From a virus: a stretch of 31,929 nt of DNA. Every line of letters starts with the position of its first letter. Position 1 is the stretch's first letter. The notes under the pieces were generated by a model. The model saw only the letters and a program-made list of their open reading frames with translations. It was not told the DNA's origin and searched no databases. Below, piece by piece: positions 23,663 through 30,339 of the stretch. Both the position numbers and the translations under genes were made by a program. Location: positions 1-31,929 of IMG/VR virus record IMGVR_UViG_3300032288_004831, one strand, 5' to 3'.

Positions 23663-23869
23663 TCAATTTAATTTAAAAATGTCAGCACTCCACCTTTTTG
23701 GTGTTGAGTCTTTTTTCTGGTATTTGTAATTCTTTCTCAAAAAGCCCTGAGTGACTCGCTGTTCTTCATTAGTTTCTGGGTCAATTATTACCGCATTAAT
23801 TGCGTCAATTCTTCTGACATAAAACTTTTTTCCTGAAGTAATTTCTTTATAAACCAATTTGTTTTTCAT
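23663..23869 (-). CDS. Small basic protein after the HNH gene
   Basis: 68 residues. Its ATG overlaps the HNH stop (ATGA). It is basic and beta-rich at first (KLVYKEITSGKKFYVRRIDA, INAVIIDPETN), with a KNYKYQKKDSTPKRW segment later. This could be a small DNA- or RNA-binding protein. It ends just before the structured leader. No family is recognised. Confidence 0.55.
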   Translation of the reverse strand: MKNKLVYKEITSGKKFYVRRIDAINAVIIDPETNEEQRVTQGFLRKNYKYQKKDSTPKRWSADIFKLN

Positions 23870-24144
23870 GCTTCCCTCGATTTATGAACCCATTTTTTAA
23901 GTGAATTTAATCTCATCCAATTATTTTGTTCCAACCATCTTTCAACTGACTTGTATTTTGATGCCATAAAATCAATTCCCTTGCTGTGAAATTGGTTGTG
24001 ATGTTCTTGGCATACTGAAATTTTATTCCAGATTCTTTCTGAAAATTCTGGATGCGCTTTTCTAGTGTATAGATGGTGGTAGCAAACAAAACCAGATTCT
24101 TGTCGCCCACAACATACACAAGGTTCGGTTGATTCATAACTCAA
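23866..24144 (-). CDS. HNH-like zinc-binding nuclease
   Basis: 92 residues from a TTG start at 24144 that overlaps the upstream stop (TTGA) and has GGAGG five bases before. It has a metal-binding and HNH-like layout: C9, C11 and C12, C21, H23-H24, then C45 and H48-H49 with N50 and H53 (CQEHHNQFH). Such small proteins in recombination operons are usually structure-specific or nicking endonucleases. ATG 24137 in another frame gives a shadow ORF without this pattern. It is in the RecT operon, so a role in recombination or replication is likely. Confidence 0.72.
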   Translation of the reverse strand: MSYESTEPCVCCGRQESGFVCYHHLYTRKAHPEFSERIWNKISVCQEHHNQFHSKGIDFMASKYKSVERWLEQNNWMRLNSLKKWVHKSREA

Positions 24145-24392
24145 ACAACCCTCCAAAACTTTTCCATCTTCCCAAATTCACCCATTATTTCTTCTCCAGT
24201 TTGCTCGATAATTCCGTGTGCTTCCATCGGAGCAAAATGTTTGTTTAAATGAACATAGTATCTCCAACCAATTTCAATCATCTCTTCTTTGTTAAAGTTA
24301 TTAATGTCATCCTGATATAAGGAATCTATCACTTGGTTGATTGTCGCTTTTCTTAGTTTTTGCAGTCTTAGAACGAGTCTTTTTCTTTTCAT
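24141..24392 (-). CDS. Small winged-helix-like protein, unknown
   Basis: 83 residues from ATG 24392, overlapping the end of the exonuclease gene by 86 bases. The basic N-terminus (MKRKRLVLRLQKLRKATINQ) leads into helices ending PMEAHGIIEQTGEE, which resembles the third helix and wing of winged-helix DNA-binding domains. It could be a replication-initiator fragment or a recombination accessory. The long overlap leaves the start uncertain; GTG 24332 is a shorter alternative. A frame from 24500 would overlap far more and is not supported. Confidence 0.5.
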   Translation of the reverse strand: MKRKRLVLRLQKLRKATINQVIDSLYQDDINNFNKEEMIEIGWRYYVHLNKHFAPMEAHGIIEQTGEEIMGEFGKMEKFWRVV

Positions 24393-25002
24393 CGGTGTTG
24401 TCCGAAAGCTCAATAAAGTTTGTAAATCCATCGTTTGCTCCCTGTGAGTGTAAAATCTTGAATAATTCTTGGCACGCATTTCTGTCCGAGTCAGCATCAT
24501 GATGCTTCAGTTCAATTCCGTAGTGTTTGCACAAAGAATCTAAACTGAATGACTCGCATTGCACTTTTGCACTTTGAGCCATTGTCAAAGTTGAAACTGT
24601 TTTGCCAATATATTTTCTTTTTTCCCAAATCTCATTAGTCAAGAAAAGTTGGCAGTCAATGAAAGCAGAATCAAAATATTTCCCAAACCACTTCGCATGA
24701 CAAACCATCAACTGAGGTTTTGATGCGTATGCTTTCAGAAAATTAAGAAACCGTTTCATTTCTTTTCTTTGTTCTGTAAACTTCATGGCTTGATCGAGTG
24801 AAATGCCATGGATTTCTTCAGACTCTTGTGAAAAGAATTTTGGTCGGGTTGGTCTAAATTGGAAAAGTTCTTTATCAAGCTCATTATATCCATCAATTTG
24901 CATTGCAGAGACTGAGAGGGTTAAAATCTCATTTCTCCAATAATCTAGACCAGTCGTTTCAATATCAATCACAAAAGCCAAATCAATCCATGGGGAAAAC
25001 AT
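24307..25002 (-). CDS. DnaQ-like DEDDh 3'-5' exonuclease
   Basis: 231 residues from ATG 25002, three bases after the recT stop and with GAGGT upstream. Motifs: D13 and E15 in VIDIETTG (Exo I), D111 in KYFDSAF (Exo II), and H168 with D173 in HHDADSDRNAC (Exo III), the DEDDh set. EEIHGIS at about 62-68 is also typical. The C-terminal 40 residues are lysine-rich and disordered. The protein digests DNA or RNA from the 3' end; next to recT it could prepare single strands for annealing, although classical RecT partners are of another fold. Confidence 0.9.
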   Translation of the reverse strand: MFSPWIDLAFVIDIETTGLDYWRNEILTLSVSAMQIDGYNELDKELFQFRPTRPKFFSQESEEIHGISLDQAMKFTEQRKEMKRFLNFLKAYASKPQLMVCHAKWFGKYFDSAFIDCQLFLTNEIWEKRKYIGKTVSTLTMAQSAKVQCESFSLDSLCKHYGIELKHHDADSDRNACQELFKILHSQGANDGFTNFIELSDNTDEKKKTRSKTAKTKKSDNQPSDRFLISG

Positions 25003-25003
25003 T

Positions 25004-25945
25004 TTAGACCTCAATCTTGAAAGAAGGTTTTGCGTGAATGGTTGCTTCTCTCAATTTTCGTTCTTTAATGTTTTCGTGAATTTTATTGGTAATTAATTTA
25101 AGTTCTTCAATTGGCTTTGAATCGAGTTCTGAAAACTTATTTATGCCACAAAATTCTTTCATTGCTGAAGCTTTGTCTGAAGCTGGCTTTCCTTCAGTCA
25201 ACTCTCCAAGAAGGTCTCTAATTCCTGCAATTAAAGATTTAATTTCTGCAACTGATTCAGGTTTTGATTTTTCTAAAATAGCCTCAACCTTTTCAACTCT
25301 CTGAATTGCTTTTACTTCAATTGCATTATTTTCAGCCGACTTATCAAATTCATTTGTGACAGCTTCCATTTCCTCTTCACAATACATTCCAGATAAAGCT
25401 TCGGGGAAAGCCCTGCGTAATGCACCAGATAAGGCACACTTTTCAATCATCATGTAAGGCTTTGATGCCCAAGTTCCTGATGCTTCCATTCTTCCGTTTG
25501 ATTTGTTTTCTTTTGTTTGAACATACTCATCAAAATAAGCCGTGTATGGAAACTCCCTTCCCCTTCTTTTTACAACGCAAGTTGATGCCAACATTTTTTT
25601 TGCTTCAAAAGTGTTTATGTCAAACTTATCCACGAGGTCAGTTTTGAGAGTATAACCCTCATAGTCACCCGTTTGGTTTGCAATTGCTTGAATAAAATTG
25701 TATGAGAATACAACAGTGCCGACTTTTTTCCACTCAAAACCGACTTTTGTATTTCTTTCAATCAAGAAAATTTGATTCAAACTTGGGTTTGCTCCAGTTT
25801 GTTGAGCTTTGTGAATGAACTCGATAATATCCGACTTCGGAAGTTCTTTGTGTTTTTCAAAAAGCATTTTGAGATAATTTTCTTCAAAAGACCTTTTTAC
25901 ATCTTGAGTCAATTGTATGTTTGAAAATGTTGTGATGTTGCTCAT
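25004..25945 (-). CDS. recT: RecT/Red-beta family single-strand annealing protein
   Basis: 313 residues with AAGGA before the ATG. The N-terminal two thirds carry the RecT fold pattern: ANPSLNQIFLI (about 52-62), VVFSYNFIQAIA (about 78-89), and the diagnostic WASKPYMMIEKCALSGALRR with AFPEALSGMYCEEE (about 159-192). The C-terminal third is helical and charged and may interact with a host SSB or a partner exonuclease. RecT-like proteins bind single strands and anneal complementary DNA during phage replication or circularisation. It is encoded with exonuclease, HNH and Gp157-like genes in one leftward operon. Confidence 0.93.
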   Translation of the reverse strand: MSNITTFSNIQLTQDVKRSFEENYLKMLFEKHKELPKSDIIEFIHKAQQTGANPSLNQIFLIERNTKVGFEWKKVGTVVFSYNFIQAIANQTGDYEGYTLKTDLVDKFDINTFEAKKMLASTCVVKRRGREFPYTAYFDEYVQTKENKSNGRMEASGTWASKPYMMIEKCALSGALRRAFPEALSGMYCEEEMEAVTNEFDKSAENNAIEVKAIQRVEKVEAILEKSKPESVAEIKSLIAGIRDLLGELTEGKPASDKASAMKEFCGINKFSELDSKPIEELKLITNKIHENIKERKLREATIHAKPSFKIEV

Positions 25946-25946
25946 A

Positions 25947-26189
25947 TTAATCCTTAAAATTTATTAGAATGTTTGCCACGCTTGAACCAAAGTATTTTTT
26001 TAAATCAAGCGGTGGAATTTCTTCTGGGTTTGCTTGTTCTGAAGCAGTGAAACCTAGATCACCAGAACAGTGATATAAGCCCTCGTGAAGGTTTGCCACT
26101 GTCACCTTATAAATTCCCAATGTGACACATATTGCTTCACACTTTAACCCTGCTGATGATGTATAAGTACCTTTTTTAATTTCTAACAT
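25947..26189 (-). CDS. Small recombination-operon protein, unknown
   Basis: 80 residues with AAGGAG before the ATG, between the Gp157-like and recT genes and one base from the latter. It is beta-rich at first (GLKCEAICVTLGIYKVTVAN), with HEGLYHCSGDLGF and a Pro/acidic segment. Conserved placement suggests a role with RecT, but no domain is recognised. Confidence 0.6.
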   Translation of the reverse strand: MLEIKKGTYTSSAGLKCEAICVTLGIYKVTVANLHEGLYHCSGDLGFTASEQANPEEIPPLDLKKYFGSSVANILINFKD

Positions 26190-26198
26190 AATTTCTCC

Positions 26199-26708
26199 TT
26201 ATTTTAATGAGTATTGAATTGAAGTTTTACCGTCCACTAGTCTTGCACCTTCGATAATTTCACCAGCTTTCAAACAACGAGCAATTTCAGCTTTCATGAT
26301 TATCGGTTTTGGTTCTGGTATTTTAATGAACTCTATTGGAATTTTTGTTTCATCCACAATTTCGACCGCTGGTGTTGGCTTCCGTTTTTTAATTTTGCAA
26401 AATTTGCCTTCAAAAGTGTCTTTGTCATGAATAGCCATGCAGTTTGAAACATACGCATCAAATCTTTCCATCTTCTTTTGAATTTGGTCTTCACGAGCAA
26501 TTAGTTCATCAATTTTTTCAGTCAATAATTCAGAATAAGCTTTCAGCGATTCTCGGTAATGTGCAACTTGATCGGTTTTTTCCATCAGGGCAACCGACAA
26601 AGAAACCAAGCGATTGTTTTCTTCATCTGAAGTTGTGGTTAAATTTTCGAGATTTTCGAGCAGGTTTTTGATTTCTAACTCAATGTGGAATAGCGACATT
26701 TCATTCAT
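26199..26708 (-). CDS. Siphovirus Gp157-like protein
   Basis: 169 residues with AAGGAG upstream, the first gene of the leftward operon. Residues about 1-95 form a long coiled coil (ELEIKNLLENLENL, AREDQIQKKMERFDAYVSNC) followed by a beta-rich basic part (FEGKFCKIKKRKPTPAVEIV) and ends KTSIQYSLK, matching the Sipho_Gp157 layout. The family occurs beside recT or erf genes in many siphoviruses and has been proposed to act as a host-nuclease inhibitor or recombination accessory; the mechanism is not established here. Confidence 0.82.
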   Translation of the reverse strand: MNEMSLFHIELEIKNLLENLENLTTTSDEENNRLVSLSVALMEKTDQVAHYRESLKAYSELLTEKIDELIAREDQIQKKMERFDAYVSNCMAIHDKDTFEGKFCKIKKRKPTPAVEIVDETKIPIEFIKIPEPKPIIMKAEIARCLKAGEIIEGARLVDGKTSIQYSLK

Positions 26709-26938
26709 AACTTCTCCTTGTGTGTTTGTGTGTTGAAAGCTTTTTACACATATATATATGAGAAGAAAACCATAAAATTTGACGGGTGTATTTATTACAT
26801 TATAACAATTTCAATAGTTTAGGAAAGTCAAATTATGAGATAACTCATTGAATTTATACGAGATTTTGAACATTTTTTACACTTGGTTTTAATTGTATAG
26901 TATAATTATATTATTCAACACAAACAATGAGGTATTAA
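26709..26938. promoter_or_regulatory. Divergent early control region
   Basis: 230 bases between the leftward recombination operon and the rightward genes, very AT-rich. Rightward promoter candidate: TTTACA (26876-26881), 19 bases, TATAAT (26901-26906), about 33 bases before the next ATG. Leftward: a TATAAT read on the minus strand near 26800 with a poorly spaced TTGACT. A perfect 14-bp palindrome, ATGAG-ATAA-CTCAT (26835-26848), lies between them and is a good operator candidate. An alternating AT tract is at about 26748-26759. Confidence 0.6.
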
Positions 26939-27106
26939 ATGAATTTTACAAAAAAAGAACTTGAATTATTAGCCTATGTTTTAAGGGAAAAAATGGTAGA
27001 CCTTGAAGACAGCATGGATGAAGAAGCAAGTGAAAAAGATGAAGGCGTTAAAAAAGGTTGGGCATTAGTTAAAAAGTTAAAAGAAGAAGCAAAAAAAGCA
27101 GAATAA
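26939..27106 (+). CDS. Small acidic helical protein
   Basis: 55 residues, with GAGGT five bases before the ATG. The sequence is highly charged (LREKMVDLEDSMDEEASEKD, then KKLKEEAKKAE) and predicted helical throughout. It is the first gene after the divergent promoter. The charge pattern could suit a regulator or protein-protein adaptor. Short length explains why it is easily missed. No function is assigned. Confidence 0.6.
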   Translation: MNFTKKELELLAYVLREKMVDLEDSMDEEASEKDEGVKKGWALVKKLKEEAKKAE

Positions 27107-27150
27107 TTTTTTGCAATGAAATTTTAAAAACAAATGTCTGGGAGGACAAC

Positions 27151-28092
27151 ATGGCTCATGAATTTGAATCTGGTTTTTTAGTAAAAGAAGCGGCATGGCA
27201 CAAACTTGGGACTGTTATACAAGAAGCCCCAACAATCGAAGAGGGAATCCGACTTGCAGGGCTTGACTGGAAAGTTAGCATGGAAAACCTTTTTCTTGCT
27301 GATGGAAGAATCACGACTCAAAAAGCTGTCATCCGTGAAACTGATAAAAGAATTTTAGGCTATGGTGGAGAAAATTGGACACCGTTACAAAACACTGAAG
27401 CATTTGCGTTTTTTGATGAATTTCTTAAAACCAATGAAGTTCAACTTGAGACTGCAGGTTCATTACGTCAGGGTCAAAGGATTTGGGTCTTAGCACGAAT
27501 TAAATCAGCAATTGGTGAAGTCATAAAGGGTGACCCAATACAACGGTATTTCATGCTTTCTAACGCCCATACTCGAGGTTTTGCGGTGAGCGTAGGTTTT
27601 ACGGATGTTCGAATTGTATGTAAAAACACTTTAGCCATGGCTGAACAATCGGGAAATTCTAAACTTTTGAGGATTCATCATTCAAGAAATGTGGCTCAAA
27701 ATTTGGATGAAATCAAATCAATCATTAATTTTTCAACCCAAGGATTTCAGGCTGATTTGCAAAAAATGGAAAGATTGACTAAAAAAGGAATAAATCAAAA
27801 AGATATTCAAAAATTTGTTGAAACAATATTTTTTGACCCAAGAACTCTCGACTCAAAAAGGTCACAAAACAAACTTGGGTTTATTACTGACAAAATAAAT
27901 GAACTCATCGAAGTCGGTCTGGGTGCAGAAATTTCAGGTGTAAAAGGAAACGCATACGGATTATATCAAGCCACAACTGAATATTTGACGCATTATGACG
28001 GCAAAGACTATGAGCAAAGACTCGATAAACTTTGGAATGGTGCAAACAAAAGCAAAAACGAAAAAGCATTAGAATATTTGCTAGTTGCATAA
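27151..28092 (+). CDS. DUF932 phage/plasmid-like protein
   Basis: 313 residues with GGGAGG before the ATG. It starts AHEFESGFLVKEAAWHKLGT, contains YGGENWTPLQNTEAFAFFDE, then RYFMLSNAHTRGFAVSVGFT and VRIVCKNTLAMAE, the hallmarks of the DUF932/TIGR03299 family carried by many phages and plasmids. The family is associated with replication or recombination neighbourhoods, but its activity is not established. It is the first large rightward gene of the early region, which suggests early expression. No truncation is apparent. Confidence 0.9.
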   Translation: MAHEFESGFLVKEAAWHKLGTVIQEAPTIEEGIRLAGLDWKVSMENLFLADGRITTQKAVIRETDKRILGYGGENWTPLQNTEAFAFFDEFLKTNEVQLETAGSLRQGQRIWVLARIKSAIGEVIKGDPIQRYFMLSNAHTRGFAVSVGFTDVRIVCKNTLAMAEQSGNSKLLRIHHSRNVAQNLDEIKSIINFSTQGFQADLQKMERLTKKGINQKDIQKFVETIFFDPRTLDSKRSQNKLGFITDKINELIEVGLGAEISGVKGNAYGLYQATTEYLTHYDGKDYEQRLDKLWNGANKSKNEKALEYLLVA

Positions 28093-28132
28093 AAACAAAG
28101 CCACGGAAGGCTATTTATAAAAGGAAAACAAA

Positions 28133-28327
28133 ATGAAAACGAATGAAAAAAGAAAAGTCGGAAGACCAAAAATCGACAAATCAGTCAAAAAAGAATTGAG
28201 AACAGTTTATATTTCCAAAGAGGTTTATGAATTTTATTTCATCAATGGCGGTGAAAACTTCTCAAAAGGTGTTGAGATGATTGCTAAAAAGCTTCAAGCA
28301 TTGCACAACGAGTCAAAACAAAATTAA
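28133..28327 (+). CDS. Small DNA-binding protein candidate (GRPK motif, ribbon-helix-helix-like)
   Basis: 64 residues, with AAAAGGAA upstream. The N-terminus has an AT-hook-like VGRPKIDKS segment. Next comes LRTVYISKEVYEFYFINGG and FSKGVEMIAKKL, a strand-helix-helix pattern like Arc/MetJ ribbon-helix-helix regulators. It likely binds AT-rich DNA. It is followed by a terminator and then by the long structured region, so it may regulate either the divergent promoter or the downstream module. Confidence 0.6.
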   Translation: MKTNEKRKVGRPKIDKSVKKELRTVYISKEVYEFYFINGGENFSKGVEMIAKKLQALHNESKQN

Positions 28328-28339
28328 TCCATCTAATTA

Positions 28340-28371
28340 TTGTATCAATTATTGATGACTATACAATTTTT
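28340..28371 (+). terminator. AT-rich intrinsic terminator candidate
   Basis: TTGTAT (28340-28345) pairs with ATACAA (28361-28366), followed by five T (28367-28371). An inner palindrome (ATCAAT-T-ATTGAT) fills the loop. The stem is AT-only apart from one G-C pair, so strength is uncertain. It would separate the DUF932 operon from the RNA and module downstream. Confidence 0.45.
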
Positions 28372-28429
28372 ACAACAATCCACTTTTTAGTTTTAATTCC
28401 AAGCCAAAATCATTAAATATAAATTATCA

Positions 28430-28706
28430 ATCGGGGGGCTCCACAAGCCTCTCCCTATTACGTGTGATTGATGCTAACGGGATAAATTGTGGTTGGACGA
28501 CTGAAGCCGAAGGGTTGAAAGAAGTTCAAGGGTGAACTTGCACCCAATTAGAATTATCAAGTCGCTAATCCAAATAGGGTCAAATTAGAAAGCACTTCCA
28601 ACTTAATGACATGATGTCGGTACACTTTACGGTGGCGATTGGAACGAGAAAGCAATACCAATAAAAGCTTTAATGAAATGTTATTAAAGCGGTATTTTGG
28701 AACTCC
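28430..28706 (+). ncRNA. Candidate structured RNA upstream of the ParB-TET/JBP module
   Basis: No coding frame is visible in 28328-28780, yet the stretch from 28430 is less AT-rich and holds several good stems: 28433-28440 with 28446-28453 (8 bp, two wobbles); 28522-28528 with 28533-28539 (7 bp perfect, loop AGGG); 28547-28551 with 28565-28569, inside 28542-28545 with 28577-28580; 28596-28601 with 28639-28644; and 28654-28659 with 28691-28696 enclosing 28667-28674 with 28683-28690 (8 bp perfect). A TATAAA at 28418-28423 could be the -10 of its own promoter. I do not recognise a known RNA class. Confidence 0.5.
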
Positions 28707-28778
28707 TTTGCCTCAGAATTGAAAAAAACTTTTACAACATCATTTTTCTTTGTTCACATCAAAAATTATCGGGAGTTC
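28697..28778 (+). promoter_or_regulatory. Possible ribosome-binding-site sequestration before parB
   Basis: GAACTCC (28700-28706) is perfectly complementary to GGAGTTC (28772-28778), which contains the GGGAG ribosome binding site of the ParB-like gene; a G-T pair extends it to 8 bp. TTGGAA at 28697-28702, overlapping the same sequence, can instead pair with TTCCAA at 28596-28601 in the upstream RNA, so the two pairings exclude each other. Confidence 0.45.
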
Positions 28779-28780
28779 AA

Positions 28781-29395
28781 ATGGAAATCAAATCAACTGA
28801 AATTCAAATTGTAGATATAAACGCATTAATTCCAAATCCAAAAAATAATAACAAACACCCAAAAGAACAAATTGAAAGACTTGCTCAATTGATCAAATAC
28901 CAAGGATTCAGAAACCCATTGGTAGTTTCAAAAAGATCAGGTTTTGTTTTGTGTGGTCATGGTCGAATTGAAGCCGCTAAATTAGCAGGATTAAAACAAG
29001 TTCCAGTCATGTTTCAAGAATTTGAAAGTGAAGCTCAAGAATATGCTTATTTGACAAGTGATAATGCCATAGCTTCTTGGGCTGAGTTAGATTTGAGTAT
29101 GGTTAATTCAGAAATGCTAGACCTTGGACCAGATTTTGAAGTTGGTTTGTTGGGTATTAAAGACTTTTCAATTGAACCTTTTGAAAAATACGAAAGCTCA
29201 AATGAAGAGAACGGAAAAGGTGCGCTTGATAAACTTGAAAAGTATTTAGATAAAGACTTTTTAGAAGTCAAACTGGAATTTAACAAAGAAGAATATGATG
29301 AATTTATTTTTCTAGCTTCTGAAGTTATGAAAGAAATGAACAGCGAAATAATGAGTGATGCACTTCTTGGGTATTTAAAAAAATGGAAAGAATAA
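28781..29395 (+). CDS. ParB-like nuclease-fold protein
   Basis: 204 residues from ATG 28781 with GGGAG upstream; a TTG start at 28697 would fall in the structured leader. Residues about 8-85 are a ParB/Srx-type domain: IPNPKNNNKHPKEQIERLAQ, GFRNPLVVS, the signature GHGRIEAAKLAGL, then VPVMF. A helical region (about 85-110, AYLTSDNAIASWAELDL) and an acidic C-terminal part follow. In phages this domain is often tied to DNA modification or methylase genes. Here it is followed, with a 13-base overlap, by the TET/JBP-like dioxygenase. Whether it binds DNA or cuts it is unknown. Confidence 0.88.
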   Translation: MEIKSTEIQIVDINALIPNPKNNNKHPKEQIERLAQLIKYQGFRNPLVVSKRSGFVLCGHGRIEAAKLAGLKQVPVMFQEFESEAQEYAYLTSDNAIASWAELDLSMVNSEMLDLGPDFEVGLLGIKDFSIEPFEKYESSNEENGKGALDKLEKYLDKDFLEVKLEFNKEEYDEFIFLASEVMKEMNSEIMSDALLGYLKKWKE

Positions 29396-30240
29396 CAATT
29401 GAACCAGTAAAAACACATTTTAAAGCTGGGGACTACCCTTCAAAACCAACTGGCAAACTCATTGATTATGAAGTTGAGGTATTTAATAATTCTGGTGAAC
29501 TTATTTTGGGTTATTATAAGTGTCCAGAAAATATATTTAAGATAGCAAAAGAAATTTGCAAAAACACAAAACCAACAAAAAGCACAAGAACAAGACATGG
29601 GGTTCCACAATTATCAACAGTTTATGGACCACTTCCACGAATTCCAATTAGAGAAGACTACTGTAGGTTTTCAGCAAAAAGCAAAGAAGAAAAAAACAAC
29701 TATTTAAAAGCCATAAAATTAAATGAGTTGCTTGCAGAATTTTACAAAGAAAAACACAATTCACTTTATGAAAAGGCATTTAAAAAAGTTAAAGAAGAAG
29801 TAAACGCTGATTATTTCACAGCAAATACGCCTTGGACAAATGTGAACATAAACCTAAACCAAGTTATTAAATACCATGTAGACAATGGGAATAACCCCGA
29901 AGACCTTTCAAATGTTTTAATTGTCAAAGAAGGTGTTGATGGTGGTTTTCTTGACTGCCCAGAACTTGGTCTTACTTTGCACCAAGGAAACGGTTGGATT
30001 TGTTTTTTTAGGGGTCAAGAACTTTTGCACGGTGTGACGCCATGTTCTTTTAAAGGTAAAACCTCTTTTCGGTGCTCAATTGTAAACTACACTTTGAAAA
30101 ACTTAAAACATTGCTACCCTTACGAGCAGGAATTAAAGAGACTTAAAGAAGTAAAAACAAGACAAGCTTTGAACAAAAAAGAAAGCCTATTGAAACTGAA
30201 AGAGTATTATAACAGAGCAAAAGCCAAGAAAAATACATAA
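29383..30240 (+). CDS. TET/JBP-family 2-oxoglutarate/Fe(II) dioxygenase
   Basis: 285 residues. The core lies at about residues 145-240: WTNVNINLNQVIKYHVDNGN gives the iron ligands H165 and D167 after an N-x-N strand, H216 in ELLHGVTP is the third ligand, and R230 in SFRCSIVNYTL is the 2-oxoglutarate-binding Arg. The N-L-N then H-x-D-x-x-N spacing is characteristic of TET/JBP enzymes, which oxidise the methyl of 5-methylcytosine or thymine in DNA. The C-terminus is a basic helix. It is coupled to the ParB-like gene and lies before terS, suggesting action on DNA before packaging. No methyltransferase is encoded. Confidence 0.82.
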   Translation: MERITIEPVKTHFKAGDYPSKPTGKLIDYEVEVFNNSGELILGYYKCPENIFKIAKEICKNTKPTKSTRTRHGVPQLSTVYGPLPRIPIREDYCRFSAKSKEEKNNYLKAIKLNELLAEFYKEKHNSLYEKAFKKVKEEVNADYFTANTPWTNVNINLNQVIKYHVDNGNNPEDLSNVLIVKEGVDGGFLDCPELGLTLHQGNGWICFFRGQELLHGVTPCSFKGKTSFRCSIVNYTLKNLKHCYPYEQELKRLKEVKTRQALNKKESLLKLKEYYNRAKAKKNT

Positions 30241-30339
30241 AGATAAATTTTTAAAAATTGTTTTTCTTTCAAAAAATGATAAATTTAATTAAGACCGAAT
30301 GGTCAAAAACCAAAAAAACGAATGTTTTAAAGGTGCAAA
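30241..30339 (+). promoter_or_regulatory. Late promoter candidate and palindromes upstream of terS
   Basis: Candidate promoter: TTGTTT (30258-30263), 16 bases, then TG-A-TAAATT (extended -10, 30277-30285). A 14-bp AT palindrome lies at 30246-30259 and GACC-GAAT-GGTC at 30293-30304, both just before the small terminase gene, where pac or cos sites often lie. Confidence 0.4.

Noticed and set aside
23913-24137. ORF beginning with ATG at 24137 on the minus strand
   Set aside because: It is an alternative frame of the HNH gene and lacks the conserved Cys/His pattern; the TTG-started frame carries it.
28430-28706. Group I intron, tRNA or tmRNA in the structured gap
   Set aside because: No TTC-type T arm or acceptor pairing of a tRNA, no recognisable intron core, and the flanking genes are each complete, so nothing is interrupted.
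28697-28780. TTG start extending the ParB-like protein by 28 residues
   Set aside because: It lies in the structured leader with no ribosome binding site, whereas ATG 28781 has GGGAG and begins the conserved domain.
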